Origin: Chryseosolibacter indicum
Lineage (GTDB): Bacteria > Bacteroidota > Bacteroidia > Cytophagales > Cyclobacteriaceae
NCBI RefSeq assembly: GCF_018598585.1
Contig: NZ_JAHESD010000014.1
Location: forward strand, 1-64,000
DNA length: 64,000 nt
Direction: 5' to 3'
Shown here: positions 1-9,382 of the stretch, one piece after another
How positions within the stretch are numbered: position 1 is the first letter of the stretch
How the letters are laid out: each line of letters begins with the position of its first letter
Position numbers and translations under genes: made by a program
The notes under the pieces: model-generated
What the model was told of the DNA's origin: nothing
Database searches by the model: none
The model's input: only the letters and a program-made list of their open reading frames with translations

Positions 1-218
1 ACCTAAGGATAAAGGTTACTAAAAATGATTTTAGAATTAAGGTAGTAAAGGTAATGGCCCTAGCACACGATGGATCTATTGCGGAGCAAGCAGAGATTGT
101 AAAGGATTTTCAATGCTGGAATTACAGGTTTCTGGTGCAGAAGGATTCCATTAGCAAGATTGTTGTTGTGGTGCAGGATGAGGTGGGAAATGTGTTGATG
201 CAGGAGGCGGGGTTGTGA
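1..218 (+). CDS. C-terminal part of an unrecognised protein, cut by the window edge
   Basis: A frame beginning at base 3 stays open for 71 codons to a TGA at 216-218. The residues are mixed and protein-like, rich in valine, lysine and isoleucine, with alternating hydrophobic residues near the end (SISKIVVVVQDEVGNVLMQ), which suggests a final beta-strand pair. The opposite strand also has an open frame here, but it is rich in serine, histidine and leucine and looks like a shadow. I do not recognise the family. The upstream part lies outside the window, so domain content and start cannot be judged. Confidence 0.5.
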   Translation, partial: LRIKVTKNDFRIKVVKVMALAHDGSIAEQAEIVKDFQCWNYRFLVQKDSISKIVVVVQDEVGNVLMQEAGL

Positions 219-287
219 TAGGCATAGGGTAGAAATGGAACTTTGCCTTGCTTTTTTACACTGCAGGATGGTTTTAGGTGGATAAGT

Positions 288-310
288 GTCACCCGGCGAA
301 GCCGAGTGAC
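288..310. terminator. hairpin between convergent genes
   Basis: The arms GTCAC-C-CGGC and GCCG-A-GTGAC surround a GAA loop, with one C/A mismatch. It sits between the plus-strand gene ending at 218 and the minus-strand gene ending at 335. There is no clear T-run on either side, so it is a weak terminator candidate only. Confidence 0.35.
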
Positions 311-334
311 TAAGAAGCGATTGAAGGAGGATTT

Positions 335-1474
335 TTATTGGTGCACATACGTGCGTGGATGGAACTGTTTCCAACTATGCCAAAATTCCTGGTAGCTTTT
401 TATAAGCTTTACCTGAGAACCATCTTTACTTCTACCTGCAAAATCGATTCTTCTTGACATGCTAACAAGGGAATCGTTTCTTATTGTGAATTCTTCGTTG
501 TGGTTACGTTCAAGGGCGATGAAAGTCTGGTTGTCGGAAGCAAGCGCTACTGAAATGGGTGTGTGATCAATATTGTCGTGGATAACGCGCTTTGCTTTCA
601 GTTCATTCCAATCATATGCTTTAGAGAGATCGTTAAGCTGAATGCCAACTACCCATGATTTGTCATTCCAGGAGGATGTATCAGTACGCGTTAGGTTGCT
701 TTTACTTTTTCCTTTCTCAAAGCGTCCCAACGTATCGTAATTTTCTTTTGATCTGGCTTCTGCCTGCATCACTTTTCCAAAAGGGTAAAGCAGGAAAAAC
801 TTGCCCAAGGTATATTGGGATGATTCTATTTCTGTTAGGAATTTTCCTTTACGTGGTCCGGCAATTGCTTCACCTGTTGCCTGACGCCACCAGCTCTTTG
901 TTGTTTCATCTTCAAACATAGCGTTGAAGTGATCCATACCAACAAGCCTGAAATTTTCTATTCTTTCTTCAATTACCGGCTCGAAAACTCTGCCTGTGCG
1001 ACACACGTTGCAGTAGGTTACCATTATGGCCTTTCCTGCAATGGTATCTCTAACCTGATGGTGGTATTGAATATAACGAATAGGATACGCCTTTGCTTCA
1101 AGGAGATTAGAAACAACAACGACAACACTACTGTCTGACAATGTGTTCTCACCTCTTGATTTAAACAACAACTGCTCCGGCGGAAGGAACATGCGATCGG
1201 CAGTCATTTTAAAGTTGAACATGTATACGATTATTGCTACTGGCATTGCAGCAATCAGCGGCAGCCATGGTCTTCGGCTTGTGAGAACGGGATATAGACC
1301 TAGCAGAATAAGGATGCCGAAGATGCCACGAAATATCCATCGATAAGAATAGAGGAAGTACGCGAGATCAATTGAGTTTATCTGTTGACTTCTTGGCATG
1401 GGCATAATGAAGTAGACATTCACTATTTCGAACAACGCTAGAAGCAAGATGCCTATATAAAATGCTTTTTTCAT
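335..1474 (-). CDS. DUF3179 domain membrane protein
   Basis: This 379-residue protein has three hydrophobic stretches near residues 4-23, 50-63 and 70-87. They are followed by a soluble domain with the family signature TYCNVCRTGRVF at 153-164. The signature and the following GMDHF...D..T.S.WWR..G.A..G segment are typical of DUF3179, a family of unknown biochemical role; its paired cysteines suggest redox or metal chemistry. It is the last gene of a seven-gene operon and starts 8 bases after the true end of the broken AhpD-like gene, so it is surely co-transcribed. It lacks its own promoter space. The family call is firm; the function is not known. Confidence 0.85.
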   Translation of the reverse strand: MKKAFYIGILLLALFEIVNVYFIMPMPRSQQINSIDLAYFLYSYRWIFRGIFGILILLGLYPVLTSRRPWLPLIAAMPVAIIVYMFNFKMTADRMFLPPEQLLFKSRGENTLSDSSVVVVVSNLLEAKAYPIRYIQYHHQVRDTIAGKAIMVTYCNVCRTGRVFEPVIEERIENFRLVGMDHFNAMFEDETTKSWWRQATGEAIAGPRKGKFLTEIESSQYTLGKFFLLYPFGKVMQAEARSKENYDTLGRFEKGKSKSNLTRTDTSSWNDKSWVVGIQLNDLSKAYDWNELKAKRVIHDNIDHTPISVALASDNQTFIALERNHNEEFTIRNDSLVSMSRRIDFAGRSKDGSQVKLIKSYQEFWHSWKQFHPRTYVHQ

Positions 1475-1482
1475 CGTAGGTG

Positions 1483-2030
1483 TTAATTGTAGGGGTTGTA
1501 ATTAGCGTAGCCTTCTTCAGCTCTGGTTTTAGCACGATTTATATAAAAGGTACGATCCTGCGGTGCCCAAGTTCCTAAGCCATCTACATATCGATTGAAC
1601 ATACAAAACGCTGCGGCAATTAATACGGTATCATGTATTTCCAAATCAGTGGCGCCTAGCCTTTTTGCTTTTTCAACCTGCTCAGAAGTAACTTGTTTTC
1701 CACCTTTTTGTACACTAGCGGCAATGGAGAGGAGTGCTTTGAGCTTTCAGAAATGGGTGTAGCTTCAGGATTGATTTTCATTTTATCCATTTGTTCAATA
1801 TCGCACCCTAAATAGTGTTGGGCTAGTGCGCCGTGAGCATTCTGGCAAAAGAAACAATCGTTAAGGTAAGATACATAGGTTGCAATTAACTCACGTTCAC
1901 CGCGTGTTAGGGTGTTGTTACTACGCAACAATACTTCAGCGAGTTCATTAAGAGGTTTTGAAGTTTCAAGTCTCAGCGCCATAGGACCCCGAATTCCGGG
2001 TAGGCCTTCTGGTAAGTTGATGTGTGCCAT
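1483..2030 (-). pseudogene. AhpD-like (carboxymuconolactone decarboxylase family) gene split by a one-base deletion
   Basis: The N-terminal half reads as an AhpD-like protein with the full catalytic motif E-X11-C-X2-C-X3-H (E47, C59, C62, H66). Near base 1746 the frame breaks and ends at 1656 with an unrelated tail. In the next frame the sequence resumes as KALLSIAASVQ and runs on to IHDTVLIAAAFCMFNRYVDG and a stop at 1483, matching the two paralogues at 4.3-4.8 and 8.8-9.4 kb. The span is 548 bases, one short of 183 codons. Restoring one A in the run around 1745-1747 gives SEKLKALL, as in the paralogue. Either a real mutation or a sequencing error explains this. AhpD-type proteins use the CxxC pair for peroxide or thiol chemistry; the substrate here is unknown. 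Confidence 0.9.
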
Positions 2031-2031
2031 A

Positions 2032-4269
2032 TTAGAATTCTATTTTCATGTTTTTAGATGCATAATTTTCTGAGATACATAATGGATCATTGACAGACCA
2101 GACAAATGTTTTTAAGGGTACGTTTTGAATTAACTCGCTTCCTTCAGTGATTCTGATGAACTGGTTAATCGGGACATTCCTGAAGCGCTGCGTGATGCCA
2201 CTTCCATGCCAATGGATTTCAAGATCATCGATAATATTTGCTCTTCCGACACCGATCTCCCTGCGTAATGGTGATGCACCAAAGCTCCCCCCTGAGTTTA
2301 CGTCTCGGTAGACAGAGCGTTGTACTCCGTTTTCTGTAAAGGATATTTTTATCCTTGTGCCTATTGCATCTGTATTTGATTTCGTTCCCCTGAGGTCAAT
2401 AGTTATCCAATTGTTATTTCCTTGTCCTGGGTTTACGAAAAAAGCATTTTGATAAGCATCCCCTGGGTAAGCACCGCCCATGTCTATGTAAATATCCTGG
2501 TCACCATCGTTGTCCATATCAGCAAATGCTACTCCGTGTCCTTTTTGGAGGTGGCCTACTTTTGCAGCGGAAGTAACATCTGCAAATTTTTCGCCCTTGA
2601 TGTTTTTAAACATTTTATTAGGAACAATTGATTGATAAGGAGGATTGCCGGTACCCAGGTACATATCCAGGAAGCCATCATTATCTATGTCTCCAAAATT
2701 CGAGCCCATTGCAAAAATCACTTTGTTCAATCCTACTTCACTTGCAACATTGGTAAAGGTGCCGTTTTTGTTATTATGATATAGCATCGCTTTATCCGGA
2801 TTACCTGCAGGGATACTCAGTTTTTCTGCAGCAGCGTAGTAGGCTAATGTGCGTTGGAAGGTATAATCACAAACGAAGATATCGAGCCAGCCATCATTGT
2901 TATAGTCCCAGAACCAGGTAGGGAAAGAGTTTCCTTTTTCTTTTGCTAATCCCGCTTTCGCTGTTACGTCCTGAAAAGCAATCTCTTGTTTAGAGATGCC
3001 GAGGTTTTTTAACAATAACCTTTGTCCGCTGGTAGTTGAAATAAAGATATCTTTCCATCCATCGTTGTCATAATCACCAGAAGTGACGCCTTTTACGTAG
3101 AGCGTATAGTCACAGTTAGCAGAAAATGCAATGTTTCTGAAGGTGCCATCAGTGTTGTTGATATATAGTTCGCAGGGATGGCGATTATCCGGAGTGGATT
3201 CATTGCCAATGAATACATCCAGCCAACCATCATTGTTAAAATCATTCCAGGTGGCAGTCTGAGTAGGGTGGTAGGAGAGCATGCCACTTATTAAAGTTAC
3301 GTCACGAAAGGTACCGTTACCCTGGTTTTGCAATAGGGAGTTGGGCTCGTTGCCAAATTTTTCTTTCCATGCTCCGCGTAATACGAGGATGTCTTTGTCA
3401 CCATCGTTGTCGTAGTCTGCCTGCACCATGTTTAATCCGCCGTGGAAGTTAGCAAGACCAGACTTCACGGACATGTCAGTAAATGTGCCATCAGCATTGT
3501 TTTTGAAGAAGTGCATAGGTTCTTCGAGGTCCATGCTGGAGTTTACAAGATCGAGGTAACCATCGTTGTCGAAGTCATCTACGATTGTGCCACCGGCCAT
3601 GTTGTTGACCGCAATTCCGAGGCTGCCTGCAATATCCTGAAAGGCATTTATTCTGACAGTAGTATCTTCGTCAAAAGCTGGTAAAAAATATTTATCCGGA
3701 ACTTCTGCAGGATATTTACCCAAGGTCATAAATGCGATATTCAAGAGCCATTTTGATTCAAGATCTGCTGGGTTTTTGTCGAGCATTTGCATATAATGTT
3801 CAATTGCTTTTACTGATCCTACTGTATCGCGGTGTAAACCTAACCCGCGAATGGGTATGAGACATGACTCAGCAGCGTGGTCGGAAATACAATTTGATCG
3901 TTCTCCTTTTCGCAGGTAGGCAATAGCAAGCTCTCTGTTGATTAAATCTTTTTGTAAAGGATTTGCCAGTTGCAGGACCTCTTCATATAACTCTATAGCG
4001 TCATCTTCTCTGCCCAACTCCATCAATATCTGCGCTTTCAGATACTTGCAGTAGGAGATCTGGCTGGAAGTATTGTGAGGCAAACTAAGCAGAGAGTCCA
4101 TATATACCAGTTTGGAGGAAGGATTAAACATATTCCCCGGATCGGTGCCTGCTTTCTTTGCTTTAGCGAGCAATTCAAGCATTTGCTGATGATTGTCGTA
4201 TCTTGAACAGGTGTTAAGAACCAGCACAATACCGGCGAGAGCAAGGAATGTTATAAACTTAGTTTTCAA
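2032..4269 (-). CDS. CRTAC1-type lipoprotein: TPR region, FG-GAP repeats and ASPIC/UnbV domain
   Basis: The start is TTG and overlaps the end of the upstream AhpD-like gene by 11 bases; no better start lies nearby, and the reading begins with a clean lipoprotein signal with cysteine at residue 21. Residues about 55-190 are helical and TPR-like. From about 200 to 620 there are at least seven calcium-binding FG-GAP loops of the form DxDNDGxxD (for example DDFDNDGYLD, ADYDNDGDKD, GDIDNDGFLD). An ASPIC/UnbV domain follows near 635-710. Such proteins are secreted or surface-anchored beta-propellers, usually of unknown ligand. Its place between AhpD-like genes behind a TonB receptor suggests it binds or handles the same substrate at the cell surface; that is inference. 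Confidence 0.88.
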   Translation of the reverse strand: MKTKFITFLALAGIVLVLNTCSRYDNHQQMLELLAKAKKAGTDPGNMFNPSSKLVYMDSLLSLPHNTSSQISYCKYLKAQILMELGREDDAIELYEEVLQLANPLQKDLINRELAIAYLRKGERSNCISDHAAESCLIPIRGLGLHRDTVGSVKAIEHYMQMLDKNPADLESKWLLNIAFMTLGKYPAEVPDKYFLPAFDEDTTVRINAFQDIAGSLGIAVNNMAGGTIVDDFDNDGYLDLVNSSMDLEEPMHFFKNNADGTFTDMSVKSGLANFHGGLNMVQADYDNDGDKDILVLRGAWKEKFGNEPNSLLQNQGNGTFRDVTLISGMLSYHPTQTATWNDFNNDGWLDVFIGNESTPDNRHPCELYINNTDGTFRNIAFSANCDYTLYVKGVTSGDYDNDGWKDIFISTTSGQRLLLKNLGISKQEIAFQDVTAKAGLAKEKGNSFPTWFWDYNNDGWLDIFVCDYTFQRTLAYYAAAEKLSIPAGNPDKAMLYHNNKNGTFTNVASEVGLNKVIFAMGSNFGDIDNDGFLDMYLGTGNPPYQSIVPNKMFKNIKGEKFADVTSAAKVGHLQKGHGVAFADMDNDGDQDIYIDMGGAYPGDAYQNAFFVNPGQGNNNWITIDLRGTKSNTDAIGTRIKISFTENGVQRSVYRDVNSGGSFGASPLRREIGVGRANIIDDLEIHWHGSGITQRFRNVPINQFIRITEGSELIQNVPLKTFVWSVNDPLCISENYASKNMKIEF

Positions 4270-4806
4270 TTTTGGGCATTAAGTAACCTAATTGAGTCAT
4301 TCGTTTTCCCATACTTAAATACTCGGCGGGATCTGTGGGTGTTGTGCTTGCAAGGCCGTCGACGTATCGATTAAACATTGAAAATGTGGCTGCGATAAGC
4401 ACAGGGTCGTGAATATCCCGATCGATTGCGCCATGCTTTCGTGCTTCGGCCACGTCTTCTTCTGTTACTAGCTTACCGCTTATCTGAACTTTGCCAGCAA
4501 TGTTTAACAATGCTTTCATTTTTTCTGACAACAACGGAGTGTGCGTGTTGTTAATCACGCAATCTACGACATCACGATTGACGCCAAATAGTTCACGCGC
4601 TGCAGCAGCGTGGCTGTTCATGCAAAACATGCAATTGTTTCTAGCAGAACATAGGTTGCAATAAGTTCCCTTTCCGCAGGACTGAGAGGAGAGGGAGCCC
4701 TCAGTAATACCTGCGCAAGGTCATATAGATGTTTACCGGTTTCGGGGCGAAACATGACAAGGCTTCTTATACCTGGAATACCTTCTGGTACGTTGATATG
4801 TGCCAT
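4259..4806 (-). pseudogene. second AhpD-like gene split by a one-base deletion
   Basis: The first frame gives the AhpD-like N-terminus up to ERELIATYV and then stops at 4618. The next frame supplies SARNNCMFCMNSH and continues to NRYVDG and a stop at 4259. With one base restored near 4648 the product has 182 residues with E47, C59, C62 and H66, the same numbering as its paralogue at 1.5-2.0 kb. The span of 548 bases is again one short of a multiple of three. The break falls just before the catalytic cysteines, so the short product would be inactive. The gene lies 2 bases after the MFS gene and overlaps the TTG start of the next gene, so ribosomes ending here would couple into it. Real mutation and sequencing error are both possible. 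Confidence 0.9.
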
Positions 4807-4808
4807 TT

Positions 4809-6038
4809 CTAAATTCTTTTATCTTTTGAAAACAATATTGTAATAAATCCGATAATGAAAATCGCGGCGAAGGCGAGTAGCGTATTACTATAACCATTGA
4901 AAAAACTTACCATTACACCAACAAAAAAGATTGCAACGGACGTAACGATTCTACCGATGTTAAAGCAAATGCCCGTAAACGTTCCTCTGATATGAACAGG
5001 AAATAGTTGAGGGATATAGATTGAAAGCAGGCCCTGGCTTATTCCAAAGAAGAAAGAGAAAAAAGTAAGCTCTATGTAAATGATGTTTGCAAAAGACTTG
5101 TTGAGGCCGAAAAGCAAGATTGCAAGAGTTATACAGCCACCAAAACAAAGCATCATTGCTCTTCGTACTCCCAGCACATTGGACACCCATCCTGAAGCAA
5201 AGCCACCACAAAGACCGCCGGCACCAAGCAGCATCATTGCTACGCCTCGTTCGTTCTGTCCATCAGACGTACCGAGCAGGCTTTGCACCCATGTGGGGAT
5301 CCATGAGAACATACCCCACAAGCCGATAAGCATTGATCCGAAAATAATGGAACCCTTTACTAAGTTACTTTTATCAACACTTGATGTTTTTTCAGCTCTT
5401 TCTATTCGTGTGCTATTCTTCCAGTACTCTGATTCTTTTAATGTTAGTATGGCAAGGATTGCCAGCATTAAGGGTAATAGTCCGATTGTAAACGCACTGC
5501 GCCAGTTACTTAGAAGAACTGTTACTAATCCTGAAGAGAAAATTCCAACAGGGAAGCCTATAGAATCAATGCCGATTATTACCGCTCGTGAAGCCGGCGG
5601 CCATATTTCAGATAGCAATGTAGGTGTGATAACCAAAATCCCACCTACAGCAAGACCGGACAATAATCGCAGGAGTACAACGTATTCCCATGAAGGAACA
5701 ATAGAAATTACCCAAGTAAAAATCCCCAATAGGCATACCGATATGGAAAGCACTTTTACTCTTCCTATTTTATCACTTATGAAACCCCAGAAGAAACCTC
5801 CTGCTGCCCATCCTGCGATATAGAGTGATTGAATGTATGCGCTGATTGTGCTTAACTCTTCCTGGTTTGTTTTTCCCGTAAGGTCTTTTACAACAGGAGG
5901 CAGATACACTGACATTAACGTTGAGATGAGACCCGCGCTCATATTGCACAGGAAACAGATGAAGAAAGATATCCAAAGTAGCACTCCGACTTTGTTGGCA
6001 TTCTCTTCTTCTGAAGCAAATACGTCGGTTGTTATCAT
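4809..6038 (-). CDS. MFS transporter, sugar/aromatic-acid type
   Basis: A 409-residue protein with about 12 hydrophobic segments. The loop after TM2 has the MFS signature GFISDKIGRVKVLS, and a second such loop, GWVSNVLGVRRAM, begins the second half. The overall pattern resembles the metabolite-proton symporters of the SHS/AAHS type rather than drug exporters. The start overlaps the stop of the TonB receptor gene by 4 bases (ATGA), which indicates coupled translation. In this operon it would move, across the inner membrane, whatever the receptor brings into the periplasm, or export a product; direction cannot be read from the sequence. Confidence 0.85.
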   Translation of the reverse strand: MITTDVFASEEENANKVGVLLWISFFICFLCNMSAGLISTLMSVYLPPVVKDLTGKTNQEELSTISAYIQSLYIAGWAAGGFFWGFISDKIGRVKVLSISVCLLGIFTWVISIVPSWEYVVLLRLLSGLAVGGILVITPTLLSEIWPPASRAVIIGIDSIGFPVGIFSSGLVTVLLSNWRSAFTIGLLPLMLAILAILTLKESEYWKNSTRIERAEKTSSVDKSNLVKGSIIFGSMLIGLWGMFSWIPTWVQSLLGTSDGQNERGVAMMLLGAGGLCGGFASGWVSNVLGVRRAMMLCFGGCITLAILLFGLNKSFANIIYIELTFFSFFFGISQGLLSIYIPQLFPVHIRGTFTGICFNIGRIVTSVAIFFVGVMVSFFNGYSNTLLAFAAIFIIGFITILFSKDKRI

Positions 6039-8797
6039 CGTAGTAATTGATCAAAGGTTAGACTTATGTAGTAAATCGCGCCGATGGAAGGAGAACCGTA
6101 TGCCTGGTAAACCTGTTTGTTGAATAAGTTATTTGCCCCTACCTTAAACATTGATTTAACAGGGAGCAGTTTGTAGTTTATTTGAGCATCTACTATGGAG
6201 AAGGCTTCAATACGACCAGGTCTCATCTGGTTAAATGTACCGTACCAGTCATAAGCGTCCTGCCATCGCCATGCAATATTGAAGCCCATTGTTTTCGTTA
6301 CCTTACTATTGCCGAAGGTTAAAGCCGTCTTATACTTTGGTGTATTAAATCCGGGAACATTATTGGGATTGGCATCACGAATGTCAAATGTTGCCAAGGT
6401 AGCATTGGCGCTTAAAAGGAAATTTTTAGGTAGTGCATATGTTACACCCAATGTTGCACCTTGGGCAGTAACTTGATCTGCAGCATTTGTATAGAGCTGG
6501 TACAAATGACTATCACCATTTAATAGATCCATAGCGGCTCCTGCGTTGACCGCACCATCCGGTGTGAGCACGGGGTTTTGAGGTTCCATAACAACCTGGT
6601 TCAGGAGAAAGTCGGTATAGCTTGAAAAGTAGTAGTTAGCATCAATAAGGAGGTTACTGTTAAACAATCCCTTATACCCGATTTCAAATGCCTTAATGCG
6701 TTCAGGTTTTATGTAATCGACATTAGATTTTACTAAAAGGTCTTTAGCCTGCATCAAAGCATCTTGGGGAGTGGCACCTTGTTGCATCGCTTGTTGAAAG
6801 GCGCCAAAGAATGGCCCAAGCGAAGCTGAGGTAAATGAGTTTTGATAGACTGTCATTCCCTTGCTATTGTCAGGAACACCGCCGAGGATGGTGATTGGTC
6901 CGGCATTCAATTTAATATATTGGTCACCCGGAGTTGGGTTTCGAAAGCCCGTTTGGTATGATAATCTGATGTGGTGGTTTCCTGAAACGGTGTAGACCGC
7001 AGATGCTCTTGGTGTAAATCTTCCATCGAAGTTTTGATTTTTGTCGTACCGTAATGAGGCCCCCAGTTTTAATTTCTCATTCAAAAGTTTTTTTCCAAGT
7101 TGAACAAATGCTCCTCCTTCATCAATAACAATGCTACCATTTTTGTCGTCGAACAATGTTCCATTTGTAAACATGTCATACCGCCTGAAATTTCCACCAA
7201 CCTGGAGATCGAGTAGTTTAATCTTTTTTGAAAAATCATATTGCCCTTCTACATGATACAACTTGCTTTGGCTAAGGATTCCGGCACCGCTTAAGCCTTG
7301 TGTAGCGACCAGCCTTTCTTTTTGAGCAATAAATTCAGCGCTACCAGGGAGGAACCGTCCCTGGTCAGCAAATGTTCTTGCAGCATCGTGGTTTCCAGGA
7401 TTAATCCCTGCAATGTTTCCGAGAAAAGCCTCCTCATATCTTGTAAACCACATATCATCTGCCTGATTTTCGGGTACTATATTTCCATTAAGATCACGTA
7501 CCCAGGTTTTATTAATGAGTTGTCCTAGTCCTTTTGCGTTGTAAGAATCGTGAGAGTCTTCAGCCGTTGAATATGCACGAACAAAATAATTAGCACCTTT
7601 TAACTCCAGCTTGTGTTGTTGCAGTGTAAAGTTGTTAATGGAAAATCTGTTACTACCTGTGTAGTTTGCGGTGCCTTGCCCGAAATTGTATTGATAACTC
7701 ATTATCATGTTTTCGGAAATTCGATAATGAAGTGCTCCATTGAGCTTGAGGCTGTAAACGTCGTAGTCTGTAAGGTGCCGCTCTTCATAACCTGTTCTGG
7801 ACACGCGCCCAATGCCTTCGATTGTACGAGCCTCGTCATCCCCATATATATTCAAAGCATTTCTTGCAGGATTGTTATCGCCTCGTTGCTCAGGTGGTGT
7901 TGACGAATCTACATCTGTATAATTAACAGCATAAAAATCGAGTCCGGAGAAATAAGAAGCATTTAACTTGAAAGCGAATTTGTTATTAAATGCTTTGGCA
8001 TAACGTATTGCATAGTCATTTATGATATGAGGATCTGCGTAATCTTCGTTAATATGATTAACACCTACCTTTGTTTGAGCACTTAAGCCTTGGTATTGGA
8101 AAGGATCTTTTGTTTTCATCATGAGTACCCCATTGAATGCAATAGGCCCGTACAATGCAGAGGCAGCGCCGGGTATGAGCTCTGCGCTTTCCATGTCGAG
8201 GTCAGAGGAGCCGAACATATTACCGACAGAAAAGCCTAATCCGGGAGTCTGGTTGTCTGCACCGTCAACTAATTGTAAAAAACGAGAGTTACCAGTATGG
8301 TTAAATCCTCGTGTGTTAATCTGTTTAAATGTAAGACCACTTGTAACCATCTCAACACCTTTTAGATTTTCAAGTGCGTCATAGAAGGAGATTGACGGTG
8401 TCTGCATGATATCCCGTAGATCCATTTTTTCTATGCTTATGGGAGATTGTAAGATGTTTTCTTCTACACGGGAAGCGGAAACAACAACTTCGTCCATTAC
8501 TTCATTTAACTCGACAAGTGTTACAGAGAGTGCTACAGGCACAGTTGCTATTACAAGCTCTTGTTTTTGAAATCCCACCATTGATACGATAATTGTAAAC
8601 GGTGGTGTCTGCGTAGTATTAAATTCAAATTTACCTTTGACATCAGTGGCCGTTCCTGTTACTTTTCCTTTTAATAATATGTTGGCGCCTACTATGGGAT
8701 TATTAAGTTCATCAGTAACGGTTCCTGTAATTTTTGTGGTCTGGCAGTAGGTATGGTTGAGAGAAAATAAGAATAAGATTAGTATAATTATTTTCAT
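6035..8797 (-). CDS. TonB-dependent outer-membrane receptor with carboxypeptidase-like domain
   Basis: A 920-residue protein with a signal peptide at 1-19, a carboxypeptidase-like regulatory domain at about 20-105 (ITGTVTDELNNPIVGANI), a plug domain at about 115-230 and a beta-barrel to the end. No SusD partner follows, so it is closer to siderophore- or small-molecule-type receptors than to a SusC/SusD glycan pair. It lies 21 bases after the first AhpD-like gene and overlaps the MFS gene. It should import the substrate of this operon using TonB energy. No anti-sigma FecR or ECF sigma gene is next to it. The family is certain; the ligand is not known. Confidence 0.92.
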   Translation of the reverse strand: MKIIILILFLFSLNHTYCQTTKITGTVTDELNNPIVGANILLKGKVTGTATDVKGKFEFNTTQTPPFTIIVSMVGFQKQELVIATVPVALSVTLVELNEVMDEVVVSASRVEENILQSPISIEKMDLRDIMQTPSISFYDALENLKGVEMVTSGLTFKQINTRGFNHTGNSRFLQLVDGADNQTPGLGFSVGNMFGSSDLDMESAELIPGAASALYGPIAFNGVLMMKTKDPFQYQGLSAQTKVGVNHINEDYADPHIINDYAIRYAKAFNNKFAFKLNASYFSGLDFYAVNYTDVDSSTPPEQRGDNNPARNALNIYGDDEARTIEGIGRVSRTGYEERHLTDYDVYSLKLNGALHYRISENMIMSYQYNFGQGTANYTGSNRFSINNFTLQQHKLELKGANYFVRAYSTAEDSHDSYNAKGLGQLINKTWVRDLNGNIVPENQADDMWFTRYEEAFLGNIAGINPGNHDAARTFADQGRFLPGSAEFIAQKERLVATQGLSGAGILSQSKLYHVEGQYDFSKKIKLLDLQVGGNFRRYDMFTNGTLFDDKNGSIVIDEGGAFVQLGKKLLNEKLKLGASLRYDKNQNFDGRFTPRASAVYTVSGNHHIRLSYQTGFRNPTPGDQYIKLNAGPITILGGVPDNSKGMTVYQNSFTSASLGPFFGAFQQAMQQGATPQDALMQAKDLLVKSNVDYIKPERIKAFEIGYKGLFNSNLLIDANYYFSSYTDFLLNQVVMEPQNPVLTPDGAVNAGAAMDLLNGDSHLYQLYTNAADQVTAQGATLGVTYALPKNFLLSANATLATFDIRDANPNNVPGFNTPKYKTALTFGNSKVTKTMGFNIAWRWQDAYDWYGTFNQMRPGRIEAFSIVDAQINYKLLPVKSMFKVGANNLFNKQVYQAYGSPSIGAIYYISLTFDQLLR

Positions 8798-8818
8798 GAG
8801 GGATTGGTTTTTAGTTCG

Positions 8819-9382
8819 TTAGGGTTTCTTTAAATGATCATATCCTTGAGGTAAGCGGTTGTATCCATTTGTTACAAGTCTTTCAGCAAGGTTTTGATAG
8901 TATTCGTTTGAATCAGGTAGTCTTGTTGACATCCCATCTACATAACGATTGTATAGGCAGAATAAGGCAGCGATAAGGACAGTGTCATGTATTTCGATAT
9001 CCGTTGCACCTGCATTTTTTGCGCGCTTAATAGATGACGATGTAACCATCTTGCCACTTTGTTGAACTTGCTTTGCGATAATGAGAAGTGCTTTTATTTT
9101 GTCATTTACAGGAGCAAGTTCGATATCATTTTTAATGGCTTGAGTAGTCTGGCCTTCTCCCAATAGTTTATCTGCCGCAGCTGTATGCGCAGTAGTACAG
9201 AATGTACATTCGTTACTATGTGAGACAATTGTAGCAATGAGTTCCCTTTCTGCTTCCGAAAGGGCTGATGGTCCTCTTAAAAGTATTTGTGTAAGCTCCC
9301 TTATAGGGTGAGCGCTATCTTGACGGTACTCTAGTAGCCCCGTAATTCCAGGTAAGTGATCTTCTAAAGGTATATAAGGCAT
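8819..9382 (-). CDS. AhpD-like protein, intact first gene of the operon
   Basis: This 187-residue protein belongs to the carboxymuconolactone decarboxylase/AhpD superfamily. It carries E47, C59, C62 and H66 in the E-X11-C-X2-C-X3-H arrangement, and shares NRYVDG near residue 130 with the two broken paralogues downstream. AhpD proteins reduce peroxides or act as thiol oxidoreductases; related enzymes act on ring compounds. It begins with ATG, and a 417-base gene-poor leader with three repeats lies upstream. It heads the operon, so the promoter should be in that leader. It is the only one of the three paralogues with an unbroken frame. The substrate is unknown. Confidence 0.9.
   Translation of the reverse strand: MPYIPLEDHLPGITGLLEYRQDSAHPIRELTQILLRGPSALSEAERELIATIVSHSNECTFCTTAHTAAADKLLGEGQTTQAIKNDIELAPVNDKIKALLIIAKQVQQSGKMVTSSSIKRAKNAGATDIEIHDTVLIAALFCLYNRYVDGMSTRLPDSNEYYQNLAERLVTNGYNRLPQGYDHLKKP

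Noticed and set aside
60-374. 104-codon minus frame at the left edge
   Set aside because: It overlaps both the better plus-strand frame ending at 218 and the DUF3179 end; low-quality composition.
5080-5823. 247-codon plus-strand frame inside the MFS gene
   Set aside because: A shadow of the MFS gene on the other strand; rich in Pro, Ser and Arg with no known motif.
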